A DNA stretch of 64,000 nucleotides, taken from assembly GCA_963738445.1 (NCBI GenBank), contig CAVTWS010000004.1, positions 62,001-126,000 on the forward strand. The letters run 5' to 3'. How positions within the stretch are numbered: position 1 is the first letter of the stretch; each line of letters opens with the position of its first letter. Shown here one piece after another: positions 9,955 to 18,514 of the stretch. Made by a program: the position numbers and the translations under genes. A model generated the notes under the pieces. That model saw nothing but the letters and a program-made list of their open reading frames with translations. It was not told where the DNA came from and made no database searches. The stretch is from CAVTWS01 sp963738445. GTDB taxonomy: Bacteria; Actinomycetota; Acidimicrobiia; Acidimicrobiales; SHLQ01.

Positions 9955-9984
9955 GGCGACCCCAGGGGGCTCGGTGTCATGGCG

Positions 9985-12645
9985 TCAGTTGACCCGGGCC
10001 ATGTTCGCGAACCGGGTGTAGTGCGGCAAGAAGGCGAGCCGCACCGTGCCGGTGGGGCCGTTGCGGTGTTTGGCGATCACGATCTCGGCCGTGCCGACAT
10101 CGGCGCTTTCGGGGTGGTACACCTCGTCGCGATAGATGAACAGGACGACGTCCGCATCTTGCTCGATGCTGTTGTGAGCGATCACCCCATTGGCCACGAA
10201 GTTGTGGTGTTCGAGCACCGTGGCGTCGTAGACGTCCGCAACCCCGGCCTGCGTGATCTCGAGGATCTCATCCCACCACACATCCGAGGTGGCCAAGGCC
10301 CGGAGCCCGCAGTCGCCGGTTGCCCCAGCCATGCGCTCGAGCCGTGCTCGGCTCGGGTGTCGCCGGTCGCCCATGAGGTAGCTACCGCAGTAGGTCTCCC
10401 CGATGGCGCTGGCCAGTCCACGGTGTGACATACCCACCGCGGCCATCGCACGCCGCACGTCGCTCCATACCGTCAGGGGAAGTAGGTCGACGGTCGGATT
10501 GCTCCGGCGGTCACCGAGCACCTCGAGGGCGAGGTCGACCGAACGCGAGCGAGCGCCGAACACGCCGACATCGGTCAGGAACCGAGACTGCTGCTCCACG
10601 CCCGTGACGAGGACATGCCAACTCTCCCGATACCCGGTCTTCCGCGACCTGCGAACACGGCTGGACACTCCCACTCGCAGGAGCAGCTGCCGGACATCAT
10701 CGGCCAGGCGCCGGCTCGTTGTCGCGTAGTACACCGTGACCGCCGTGCGCCCTTTCGCCGTGGTTCGAACGGTCACCGACCCGTCGGTTGCCCAGAGGTG
10801 GTGAAGGAAATGACGTATCTGGTCGTCAGCCAAACCGAACACTGAGCTGGGAACGAACTTCTCATATGACCGCAACCCCCACAAACCCATGGGCTCCAAC
10901 CAGTCACGGAACGGGTGCCGTCGACCACGAGCGAGGCGATGGGGGCTCGGAAGTCGAACGGACCAGGCACGAACGGTTGTCTCGGGCCCTCCGTCCCACA
11001 CCGCCGCGATTCCAAAGCGGCGGCGAGCGGCTTCAGCAACGGCCGTCGCGCAATCCGAGTCGGCAGTTGCGTAACGAACCGGTTGGCCAGCAACGATCGA
11101 ACCGTCACCGATCATATGGGCGAGCAGCACCACCTCGTCAGGATCCCAGGCATGGGACATCAATGGCTCGCCGATCCGGCGAGGCACGGCGAGGAGATCG
11201 CCGCGGCCGAGTTCGTCGAGTCGACGCCAGCCTTCGTGGGTGCGGAACCGGTGATTCGCCGTGGCCGTAATCTCCCGACCCGAGCGCAGACTCATCCGGA
11301 ACACCGGCTCGGTGCCCGAGGGGAAAGCATGCGTCAGCGTCGCCGGGACCATCCGCCAGGAATCGTCGAGTGCCCAGACCGGGACGTCTCGGGCGCCGGT
11401 CGAGACCAGCTCGGCCAGCGTGACCTCGGCCCCATTGTCGGCTCGTAGCAGACGGGTGTCCCCCGTGAGGCAGCCCGATTCACGAAGGTCGGCGAGCATG
11501 GGCCGCTTGTCCTGACGGGACTCCAGGGCGCGGGAGAGCTGCGACAGCGCCACGACCGGGACCTGCAACTCTCGGGCGAGGATCTTGAGACCGCGGGACA
11601 GTTCGGCCACCTCGACCTGGCGGGACTCGGCGCCTGACCGGCCCGTCATGAGCTGGAGGTAGTCGATGATCACCATGCCGAGGTCGCCGGTGCGGCTCTT
11701 CAATCGGCGCGCCTTGGCCCGGATCTCCATCAACGTCAGGTTGGGGTTGTCGTCGATCCACAGCGGCGCCTCGGCCAGGCGACCCACACCGTTGCTGATC
11801 TTGGCCCAGTCCGACTCGGTGAGCTTGCCGTCGCGTACGTGTTTGGAATCGACCCGGGCCTCCGAGCACAGCAGGCGCTGCGAGATCTCGAGTTGGCTCA
11901 TCTCGAGTGAGAACAGCAGGACCGGCCGCTGATGCTCCACGGCGGCGTGGGCGGCCATGCCGAGCGCGAAGGCCGTCTTGCCCATGGCGGGCCGGGCTCC
12001 GACGACGATCAGGGCGTTGGGCTGGAGGCCCGACAACAGGTCGTCGAGGTCGGCGTACCCCGACGGGGTGCCGGTGAGGGTCTCGCCCCGCTCGTACAAC
12101 TGCTCCAGGCGGTCGAGGTTCCGGTCGAGCAGTTCGGAGATGGGGGCCAAGCTGTCGATGGCGCGTCCCTCGGCGACCCGGTACATCAACGACTCGGCGT
12201 GATCGATCGCCTTCTCGACGTCGTCGGGCCGGCTGTAGCCGATCTCGGCGATGTCGTTCGCCACGCCGATCATCCGGCGCAGCATCGCCGTCTCCAACAC
12301 GATGCGGGCGTAGGTGCTCGCGCTCGACGTGGCCGGAGTGTTGGCCTGCAAGGTGACGAGGGCGGCCGAGCCGCCGATGCGATCGAGCACGCCGGCCCGG
12401 GTGAGCTCCTCGGCCACCGTCACCGGATCGGCCGGCTCGCCCGCCGAGTACAGGGAGGTGATGGCGTCGAAGACGTGGACGTGCGCCGGTTTGTAGAAGT
12501 GCTCGGCCGAGACGACCTCGATGGCGTCGGCGATCGCATCGCGCGACAGCAGCATCGCTCCGAGCACGGAGGCTTCGGCATCGAGGTTGTGGGGCGGGAT
12601 CCGCGCCGTGACGGCCGCAGATCCATCGTGTCGAGCGTCAGCCAT
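9985..12645 (-). CDS. dnaB: Replicative DNA helicase DnaB, intein-containing precursor
   Basis: An 886-residue precursor of the hexameric helicase that unwinds DNA at the replication fork. The N-terminal primase-binding domain is about residues 15-120; the RecA-like helicase domain starts near 185, with Walker A GARPAMGKTA at 217-226 and Walker B region VIIDYLQL near 325-332. At ADLRESG, after residue 391, the helicase is interrupted by a 434-residue intein (392-825) and resumes at SIEQDADVVLFIYRDE, ending with the conserved HYTRFANM region. Without the intein, DnaB is 452 residues, a normal length. It is the last gene of rpsF-ssb-rpsR-rplI-dnaB, separated from rplI by 153 bases. Confidence 0.96.
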   Translation of the reverse strand: MADARHDGSAAVTARIPPHNLDAEASVLGAMLLSRDAIADAIEVVSAEHFYKPAHVHVFDAITSLYSAGEPADPVTVAEELTRAGVLDRIGGSAALVTLQANTPATSSASTYARIVLETAMLRRMIGVANDIAEIGYSRPDDVEKAIDHAESLMYRVAEGRAIDSLAPISELLDRNLDRLEQLYERGETLTGTPSGYADLDDLLSGLQPNALIVVGARPAMGKTAFALGMAAHAAVEHQRPVLLFSLEMSQLEISQRLLCSEARVDSKHVRDGKLTESDWAKISNGVGRLAEAPLWIDDNPNLTLMEIRAKARRLKSRTGDLGMVIIDYLQLMTGRSGAESRQVEVAELSRGLKILARELQVPVVALSQLSRALESRQDKRPMLADLRESGCLTGDTRLLRADNGAEVTLAELVSTGARDVPVWALDDSWRMVPATLTHAFPSGTEPVFRMSLRSGREITATANHRFRTHEGWRRLDELGRGDLLAVPRRIGEPLMSHAWDPDEVVLLAHMIGDGSIVAGQPVRYATADSDCATAVAEAARRRFGIAAVWDGGPETTVRAWSVRLPSPHRLARGRRHPFRDWLEPMGLWGLRSYEKFVPSSVFGLADDQIRHFLHHLWATDGSVTVRTTAKGRTAVTVYYATTSRRLADDVRQLLLRVGVSSRVRRSRKTGYRESWHVLVTGVEQQSRFLTDVGVFGARSRSVDLALEVLGDRRSNPTVDLLPLTVWSDVRRAMAAVGMSHRGLASAIGETYCGSYLMGDRRHPSRARLERMAGATGDCGLRALATSDVWWDEILEITQAGVADVYDATVLEHHNFVANGVIAHNSIEQDADVVLFIYRDEVYHPESADVGTAEIVIAKHRNGPTGTVRLAFLPHYTRFANMARVN
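10171..11472 (-). mobile_element. DnaB intein with LAGLIDADG-type homing endonuclease domain
   Basis: Codons 392-825 of dnaB. The intein starts with Cys392 (CLTGDTRLL, splicing block A), has TANH at 462-465 (block B), and ends VYDATVLEHHNFVANGVIAHN (blocks F/G) with His824-Asn825 followed by extein Ser826. All residues needed for class 1 protein splicing are present. In the middle are two LAGLIDADG-like motifs, LLAHMIGDGS (507-516) and LHHLWATDGS (614-623), each retaining its acidic residue, so the endonuclease could still be active. The insertion point (RESG/SIEQ) is the same as in the Synechocystis DnaB mini-intein, a site conserved because it is essential to the helicase. Confidence 0.95.
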
Positions 12646-12798
12646 AACCGGTCAAGCCTCCCCCTTCTGTCCTGTGGGTAACCAGTGGACGAGCGCGACA
12701 AGCCAGGGGATCTCCGCGGGGAAATCGCTTCGTTCCTGTGGATCGAGGGCGGTGGCCTGGGGACGACCGCAGAACGCCATCGCCGTCCACCGAACCGG

Positions 12799-13248
12799 TC
12801 AGCTGGCGGCCGTGACCTCGACGGTGATCGCCACGTTCACCTCAGGATGAAGATGGATCTGCACGCTGTGGGAGCCGATCGTCTTGATCGCCGGCTCCAC
12901 CTTGAGGTGCTTGCGGTCGATCTCGATTCCGGTCTGGGCGCCGATGGCGGCCGCAACCTCGACCGCGGTGACGGAGCCGAACAACCGATGACCGTCGCCG
13001 GACTTGGCGGAGATGGTGATCGTGGCCGGACCGAGGATGGCGGCCTGGGCATCGGCATCGGCCTTGCTGGCCGCCATCTTGAGGGCTCGGGACTTCTGCA
13101 TGGCCGCCGCGTCGGCGGCAGCGCCCTTGCTCGCCTTCATGGCCTTGCCCTTGGGCAACAAGTAGTTGCGGGCGTAGCCGTCGGCCACGTCGACGATGTC
13201 GCCGGTCCGGCCGACCCCATCGATGTCGGAACGCAGGATCAGCTTCAC
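12799..13248 (-). CDS. rplI: 50S ribosomal protein bL9
   Basis: The 149-residue protein has the bL9 N-terminal 23S-rRNA-binding domain (MKLILRSDIDGVGRTGDIV, GYARNYLLPKGKA), the long alanine/lysine-rich connecting helix (about residues 40-75), and the C-terminal domain. Length matches E. coli L9 (149). The ATG overlaps the rpsR stop by four bases (ATGA), a sign of translational coupling within the operon. The 153 bases between this gene and dnaB hold no gene that I can see. Confidence 0.97.
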   Translation of the reverse strand: MKLILRSDIDGVGRTGDIVDVADGYARNYLLPKGKAMKASKGAAADAAAMQKSRALKMAASKADADAQAAILGPATITISAKSGDGHRLFGSVTAVEVAAAIGAQTGIEIDRKHLKVEPAIKTIGSHSVQIHLHPEVNVAITVEVTAAS

Positions 13249-13667
13249 GCCGTCGCCTCCTCGGTCATCTCGACCTCGACGGCGTCGGTAGTCCCGTCGA
13301 CCGTCCCTTCGACGTTCTCGTTCGGCGTCGCCTCGGCGTCACGAGGCCCGCGACCACGACGATCACCGCGGTCGCCACGATCGTCCTTGCGGCTGCGCTG
13401 GGTCGTGACCCGAGTGGCGTAGGGGATGAGCGCCATCTCACGGGCCACCTTGATCGCCTTGGCGATCTCGGCCTGTTGCTGGGTGTCGTTCCCGGTCACC
13501 CGACGAGCGCGGATCTTGGCCCGGTCGGAGATGAACTTGCGAAGCAGGTTCACGTCCTTGTAGTCGACGTACTCGATCTTGTCCTGGATGAGAACGCTGA
13601 TCTTCTTCTTGGCCCGGCGGGCGTTGTCCTTGTTCTTGACTCGCCGGGTGCTGGTCGCCTTCGCCAT
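13245..13667 (-). CDS. rpsR: 30S ribosomal protein bS18 with acidic C-terminal extension
   Basis: Residues 1-95 match bS18 (IEYVDYKDVNLLRKFISDRAKI, RRVTGNDTQQQAEIAKAIKVAREMALIPY), which pairs with bS6 on the small-subunit platform. No cysteine is present, so this is the zinc-independent (C-minus) type. The protein runs to 140 residues instead of the usual 75-90: after RKDDRGDRGDRRGRG, an acidic tail (about 110-140) ends EVEMTEEATA. The start codon shares one base with the ssb stop (TGATG), and the end overlaps rplI. The tail may be disordered; its function is unknown. Confidence 0.95.
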   Translation of the reverse strand: MAKATSTRRVKNKDNARRAKKKISVLIQDKIEYVDYKDVNLLRKFISDRAKIRARRVTGNDTQQQAEIAKAIKVAREMALIPYATRVTTQRSRKDDRGDRGDRRGRGPRDAEATPNENVEGTVDGTTDAVEVEMTEEATA

Positions 13668-14143
13668 CAGAAGGGCTCCTCATCGGTGTCGTACTGGGGG
13701 GCCGACGACCGGCCACCTCCACGGTTTGTGTCGCCGCCGCGAGCCTGGCCATCGCCACCGCGGGTCGGACCGCCGCCCGCTCCGCCGCTCTCGCTACGGT
13801 CATTGCGCGTGACCTGGGCGGTCGCCCAGCGGAGGCTCGGCGCCACCTCATCGGCCACGATCTCGACCTTCGACCGCTTCTCACCATCCTGGGTTTCCCA
13901 GGATCGTTGGTCGAGCCGGCCGTAAACCATGACCCGCATGCCTTTGGTCAGGGACTCGGCCGCGTTCTCCGCCAGCTGACGCCAGCAGGTGACGTCGAAG
14001 AACGACGTCTTCTCCTCGCCGTCCCCACTGCGTTGGTTCCACGCCACACCGAAGGTCGTGACGGCGGCACCACTCGGGGTGAAGCGAAGTTCGGGATCAC
14101 GAGTCAGATTTCCGACGATCGTGATCGTGTTGTCAAACGCCAT
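13667..14143 (-). CDS. ssb: Single-stranded DNA-binding protein
   Basis: The 158-residue protein has an OB-fold (about residues 1-112, starting MAFDNTITIVGNLTRDPELR), a glycine/arginine-rich linker, and a C-terminal acidic tip ending DTDEEPF, the peptide that recruits replication and repair partners in other SSBs. The frame is open 20 codons further upstream, but the ATG at 14143 begins exactly at the conserved N-terminus. It sits between rpsF and rpsR, 19 bases after rpsF, in the standard operon order. Confidence 0.96.
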   Translation of the reverse strand: MAFDNTITIVGNLTRDPELRFTPSGAAVTTFGVAWNQRSGDGEEKTSFFDVTCWRQLAENAAESLTKGMRVMVYGRLDQRSWETQDGEKRSKVEIVADEVAPSLRWATAQVTRNDRSESGGAGGGPTRGGDGQARGGDTNRGGGRSSAPQYDTDEEPF

Positions 14144-14162
14144 GGCGCACGCTCCTCGTGCC

Positions 14163-14504
14163 TCAACCGGCAGCAGCCGGGGAGTCTGCCCCGAGCAGGC
14201 CACGGCGGGCCCCCTCGTGATCGGGCAGACGGATCACCTTGTGGCGGACGACGATGTCCGCGATGCGGAGCTGGCGGTCCAGCTCGTGGAGGTCCGACGC
14301 CGGCGTGGCGATGTCGAACACCATGTACGTGCCTTCCCACTTGTGTTTGATCTCGTAGGCGAAACGGCGCCGACCCCAGTTGTCGACCTTGGCCACCCGG
14401 CCGGCACCAGCGACGACCGCCGCCTCGACGGTCGCGATGACGTCCTTGATCTGGGGTTCGGTGGCGTCGCTATCGACGATCACCATCAGCTCATAGGCTC
14501 GCAT
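14163..14504 (-). CDS. rpsF: 30S ribosomal protein bS6
   Basis: The 113-residue protein starts MRAYELMVIVDSDATEPQIK and contains WGRRRFAYEIKHKWEGTYMVFD, both typical of bS6. The ATG at 14504 is preceded by GGGAGGAG at good spacing; the open frame goes 76 codons further up but without family similarity. This is the first gene of the rpsF-ssb-rpsR-rplI-dnaB operon. The 266 bases upstream (14505-14770) separate it from the divergent acs gene and must hold both promoters. Confidence 0.96.
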   Translation of the reverse strand: MRAYELMVIVDSDATEPQIKDVIATVEAAVVAGAGRVAKVDNWGRRRFAYEIKHKWEGTYMVFDIATPASDLHELDRQLRIADIVVRHKVIRLPDHEGARRGLLGADSPAAAG

Positions 14505-14770
14505 GGCGAGCTCTCCTCCCTGTGGACCCGGGACACCGGGGCCCCGATCTGGGGCAGGGTCTGCAGTTGACCTGGTGAGGTTAGCGGCATGCGAAGCAGT
14601 ATGCGCCGGGGGTGTGACACTCATGATGAGGGGGTCCCCGGCGGAGCGGCCCTCGCCCGGCCGGACGAACGATGGCTCCCTCACGCAGCCGCCGAAATGG
14701 CCCTTGGACCCTTCATGAGGCAGCCGAGGCATGGGCAGGGTGGGTCATCACCCCTGGCTGGAGGTTCGCC
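14505..14770. promoter_or_regulatory. Divergent intergenic region between rpsF and acs-like gene
   Basis: These 266 bases carry no convincing gene. On the acs side GGAGG (14760-14764) lies 6 bases before the GTG at 14771. On the rpsF side a hairpin (CCCGG-GACA-CCGGG near 14527-14540) lies in the probable rpsF leader, where many bacteria keep an S6:S18-binding autoregulatory RNA. I could not place a confident -35/-10 pair. Confidence 0.35.
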
Positions 14771-16512
14771 GTGTCGTCGCCGCCCACCGATCTCATCACC
14801 ACCGGCCTGACCAACGAGCAGATCTGGGCGGCGGCCCGAGCCGAGCTCGACGGGCTTCCCGACGGTCAGGGCCTCAACATCGCCCACGAAGCCGTCGACC
14901 GCCATCTGTCCCACGGACGCGCCGATTTCGTCGCCGTGCGGTACCTCCCCGCGGCGGTGGTCAACGGGACATCACCTACAAGGAGCTGGCCGACGACACC
15001 TCTCGCTTTGCCTCGTTACTGGACGGTGTCGTCGGCCGCGGCGCCCGAGTCGCCACCCTCCTCGGCCGCGTTCCCGAGCTCATCGTCACCGCGCTCGGCA
15101 CCGTGAAGTCGGGCGGGGTGTACAGCCCGCTGTTCTCGGCCTTCGGACCGGAGCCGGTCAGACAGCGACTCACCCTGGGCCGAACCCAGGTGCTGGTCAC
15201 GACGCCCGCCCTGTATGACCGCAAGGTGGCGCCGATCCGAGCGGACCTGCCCCAACTGAGGCACGTCTTCCTCGTCGGTGACGACGGCCGGCCTCGTCCC
15301 GGTACCGACGCCTTGGCACCGCTGCTCGCCGGGGCATCGCCCCGGTTCCAGATCGCGGCCACCGATCCCGAGCAGCCGGCCCTCGTCCACTTCACCAGCG
15401 GCACCACGGGCCTTCCCAAGGGTGCCGTGCACGTTCACCAGGCGGTCGTGTCGCACCACTACTCCGGCGGACTCGTGCTCGATCTCCAGCCGGGAGACGT
15501 GTACTGGTGCACGGCCGATCCGGGCTGGGTCACCGGTACGTCGTACGGCATCATCGCCCCGCTCACCCACGGGGTCACGGCCATCCTCGACGAGGGCGAC
15601 TTCGACGCCGACCGGTGGTATCGCACGGTCCAGGACCACCACGTGACGGTCTGGTACACGGCGCCGACGGCCATCCGGATGCTCATGCGGGTCGGCCTCT
15701 ACGTCGCCGCGGAGTACGACCTCTCGAGCCTGCGGGTGGTGGCCAGCGTCGGTGAGCCGCTCAATCCCGAGGGCGTGATCTGGGGGGAGACAGCCTTCGG
15801 ACGGCCGATCCTCGACAACTGGTGGCAGACCGAGACGGGCGGCATCATGATCGCCAACCGGCCGGGCGATGTCGTCCGGCCGGGGTCCATGGGTCACGCC
15901 CTCCCGGGCATCGAGGCCACCATCTTGCGCCGGGCCGACGACAGCATCGAGCTCGACGACCGCGGGCACCCGATCGAGGTCCACGACCCGGGGGAGTCCG
16001 GCGAACTGGCGTTGCGCGTGGGCTGGCCGTCGATGTTCCGGGGCTACCTGGGCAACGACGAGAAGTACCGCGCCAGCTTCATCGACGGGTGGTACACGAC
16101 CGGAGACCTTGCGCGCAGGGACGACGACGGCTACTTCTGGTTCGTCGGGCGCGGCGACGACGTGATCAAGTCGGCCGGCCATCTCATCGGGCCGTTCGAG
16201 GTGGAATCGGTCCTGATCGAGCACCCCGCGGTCTCCGAGGCCGGCGTCATCGGCAAACCCGACGAGACCGCCGGCACGATCATCAAAGCCTTCGTGAGCC
16301 TGGCCGCCGGCTTCGAGGACTCCCCGGAGCTCCGCAAGGAGATCATCGCGGAGGCCCGACGCCGGCTCGGGCCGGTGGCCGCACCACGGGAGTTGGCGGT
16401 GGTCGACCAACTTCCCCGCACCCGAAGCGGCAAGATCATGCGACGGCTGCTCCGGGCCCGGGAGCTCGGCCTTCCCGAAGGCGATCTGTCGACGTTGGAG
16501 GGTCCGGCGTGA
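14771..16512 (+). pseudogene. Acetyl-CoA synthetase-like AMP-forming ligase, apparent frameshift near 14950
   Basis: Activates a short carboxylic acid (probably acetate) to its CoA thioester through an acyl-AMP. The GTG at 14771, 6 bases after GGAGG, starts VSSPPTDLITTGLTNEQIWAAA and this frame reads correctly to about DFVAVRYLP; it then fails, while the next frame continues DITYKELADDTSRF through to the end at 16512. Adding one C to the CCCC run at 14947-14950 restores a full protein of about 580 residues. Motifs are otherwise intact: HFTSGTTGLPKG (P-loop), WWQTETGG, YTTGDLARRDDDGYFWFVGRGDD, and the catalytic lysine in TRSGKIMRR. The stop overlaps the E1 alpha start (GTGA), making it the first gene of the dehydrogenase operon. 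A sequencing error in a homopolymer is more likely than decay. Confidence 0.82.
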
Positions 16513-17531
16513 ACGAGCCGCGCACGCCCACGATCGAGGCGGACGAGTCCCGCCGCCTGCTCCACGACATGATCCGGGTACGGGTCCTCGAGGAACGGTG
16601 TGGCGAGCTCTACGGCGAATCGAAGATCCGCGGCTTCCTTCACCTCTACATCGGCGAGGAGGCGGTGGCCGCAGGGGTCGTGTCTCAACTGCGCCCCACC
16701 GACGCCGTGCTCGGCACCTACCGCGAGCACGCCCATGCCCTTCTGAAGGGGGTCTCGGCCCGCTCGATCATGGCCGAGATGTTCGGCAAGGCCGACGGGT
16801 GCAGCGGTGGTCGCGGCGGGTCGATGCACCTCTTCGACGCGAAGGTCCGCTTCTACGGGGGCAACGCGATCGTCGGGGGCCACCTGCCGATGGCGGTCGG
16901 AATGGCGCTGGCCGACCAACAACAGGCGACCGATCGGCTGACCGCTTGCTTCTTCGGAGAGGGCGCGATCGCCGAGGGCGAGTTCCACGAAGCCATGAAC
17001 CTGGCCGCCCTGTGGCGGGTGCCGGTGCTCTTCTGCTGTGAGAACAACCGCTACGCCATGGGCACATCGCTGTCGAGCAGCGAGTCCCAGACCAACCTGG
17101 CCCTGAAGGCGGCGTCATACGAGATGCCGGCATGGACCGTCGACGGCATGGATGTCGAGTCCGTGGCCGAGGCCGCCTCCCGGGCGATCGACAGCGTGCG
17201 CAACGGCGGCGGGCCGATCTTCCTCGACCTCCAGACGTACCGGTTCCGCGCCCACTCGATGTTCGACCCGGACCTCTACCGCCCGAAGGAGGAGGTCGAG
17301 CGCTGGAAGGAGCGCGATCCCATCTCGGCGTGGTCGAAGCGACTGCGCGACCGGGGCCAGCTGGACGACGAGGCCGAGACCAGCCTGTGGGATGCGGCCC
17401 GAGCCGAGGTCGACGACGCCGTCGACTTCGCGGAAGCGTCGGGGTGGGAACCGATCGAGAGCATGACCGATCACGTCTATAGCAGGAGCCGCCCCACAGA
17501 GCGCGCAGCCGGTCCTGGTGATTGGCGATGA
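16509..17531 (+). CDS. 2-oxoacid (pyruvate/acetoin-type) dehydrogenase E1 component, alpha subunit
   Basis: A 340-residue thiamin diphosphate enzyme subunit. With the beta subunit it decarboxylates a 2-oxoacid and passes the acyl group to the E2 lipoyl arm. The TPP-binding motif is recognisable as GEGAIAEGEFHEAMNLAALWRVPVLFCCENN (about residues 155-185), with RGGSMHLF and GGNAIVGGHLPMAVGMA upstream. The GTG at 16509 overlaps the ligase stop, and the end overlaps the beta start. The size and motifs fit the alpha2-beta2 PDH/acetoin dehydrogenase type (AcoA/PdhA) and not the homodimeric AceE. Acetoin or pyruvate cannot be told apart by sequence alone. Confidence 0.9.
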   Translation: MNEPRTPTIEADESRRLLHDMIRVRVLEERCGELYGESKIRGFLHLYIGEEAVAAGVVSQLRPTDAVLGTYREHAHALLKGVSARSIMAEMFGKADGCSGGRGGSMHLFDAKVRFYGGNAIVGGHLPMAVGMALADQQQATDRLTACFFGEGAIAEGEFHEAMNLAALWRVPVLFCCENNRYAMGTSLSSSESQTNLALKAASYEMPAWTVDGMDVESVAEAASRAIDSVRNGGGPIFLDLQTYRFRAHSMFDPDLYRPKEEVERWKERDPISAWSKRLRDRGQLDDEAETSLWDAARAEVDDAVDFAEASGWEPIESMTDHVYSRSRPTERAAGPGDWR

Positions 17532-18514
17532 GCGGTCCGGAGATCTCCTACCGGGAGGCCATCCACGACGCGCTCCGGGAAATGCTGGCCACCGACGACC
17601 GGGTCTTCCTCATGGGAGAGGATGTCGCCGACTACGGCGGGACCTACGCCGTCACCCGGGACCTCCACACCGAGTTCGGGCGGGATCGGGTTCGCAACAC
17701 CCCCTTGTCGGAATCTGGTTTCGTCGGCGCGGGGATCGGTGCCGCGCTGAACGGGATGCGTCCGATCGTCGAGGTCATGACCGGCAACTTCGCACTCCTG
17801 GCCCTCGATCAGATCGTCAACAACGCGGCCACCCTTTCGCACATGTCGGGCGGACAGCTCTCCATCCCGATCGTGATCCGCATGGCCACGGGCGCCGGGC
17901 GCCAGGTGGCCGCCCAGCACTCCCACAGCTTCGAAGGATGGTTCGCCCACATCCCCGGCCTGCGGGTCATCACCCCGGCGACCATCGACGACGCCCGGTG
18001 GATGCTCGCCACCGCCGTGGCCGATCCCGACCCGGTGCTGATGTTCGAACACGCGGCGCTCTACTCCACCAAGGGTTGCCTGACCGACGGAGGCGGACCC
18101 GTCGACATCGACACGGCGCGTGTCCTGCGTTCAGGCGACGACGTCACCGTGCTGGCCTACGGCGGAACGGTCGGCAAGGCGTTGGCTGCGGCCGACACGG
18201 TCGCCGCAGATGGGATCAGCGCCGAGGTGGTCGACCTGCGAACCCTTCGCCCGCTCGACGACGCCACCATCCTGGCATCGGTCGCCCGAACGAGCCGAGC
18301 GGTCGTGGTCGACGAGGGTTGGCGTTCGGGCGGCATCTCCGCCGAGCTCTCCGCCCGGATCACCGAACACTGCTTCTACGACCTCGACGCGCCGGTGCTC
18401 CGGGTGTGTTCGGCCGAGATCCCGATCCCCTACCCGCGCCACCTCGAAGAGGCGGCGCTGCCTCAGGCCGATGACATCGCCGCGGCCCTGCGTCAGGTGA
18501 CGACCGGTGGCTGA
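17528..18514 (+). CDS. 2-oxoacid (pyruvate/acetoin-type) dehydrogenase E1 component, beta subunit
   Basis: The 328-residue partner of the alpha subunit. It has the transketolase-like N-terminal domain (ISYREAIHDALREMLATDDRVFLMGEDV; TPLSESGFVGAGIGAALNGMRPIVEVM) and the C-terminal transketolase domain (VLAYGGTVGKAL; VVDLRTLRPLDDATILASV; VVVDEGWRSGG). The ATG at 17528 overlaps the alpha stop (ATGA); a TTG two codons earlier is in frame but less likely. The gene overlaps the E2 start by eight bases. All four downstream junctions overlap, so E1 alpha, E1 beta, E2 and ACP should be made in a fixed ratio. Confidence 0.92.
   Translation: MSGPEISYREAIHDALREMLATDDRVFLMGEDVADYGGTYAVTRDLHTEFGRDRVRNTPLSESGFVGAGIGAALNGMRPIVEVMTGNFALLALDQIVNNAATLSHMSGGQLSIPIVIRMATGAGRQVAAQHSHSFEGWFAHIPGLRVITPATIDDARWMLATAVADPDPVLMFEHAALYSTKGCLTDGGGPVDIDTARVLRSGDDVTVLAYGGTVGKALAAADTVAADGISAEVVDLRTLRPLDDATILASVARTSRAVVVDEGWRSGGISAELSARITEHCFYDLDAPVLRVCSAEIPIPYPRHLEEAALPQADDIAAALRQVTTGG

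Noticed and set aside
8842..10428. 528-codon plus-strand frame across MFS, aldolase and dnaB ends
   Set aside because: It crosses three real genes on the other strand and shows no recognisable domain.
14163..14732. Longer rpsF from a start at 14732
   Set aside because: 76 extra codons without similarity; GGGAGGAG stands just before the ATG at 14504.
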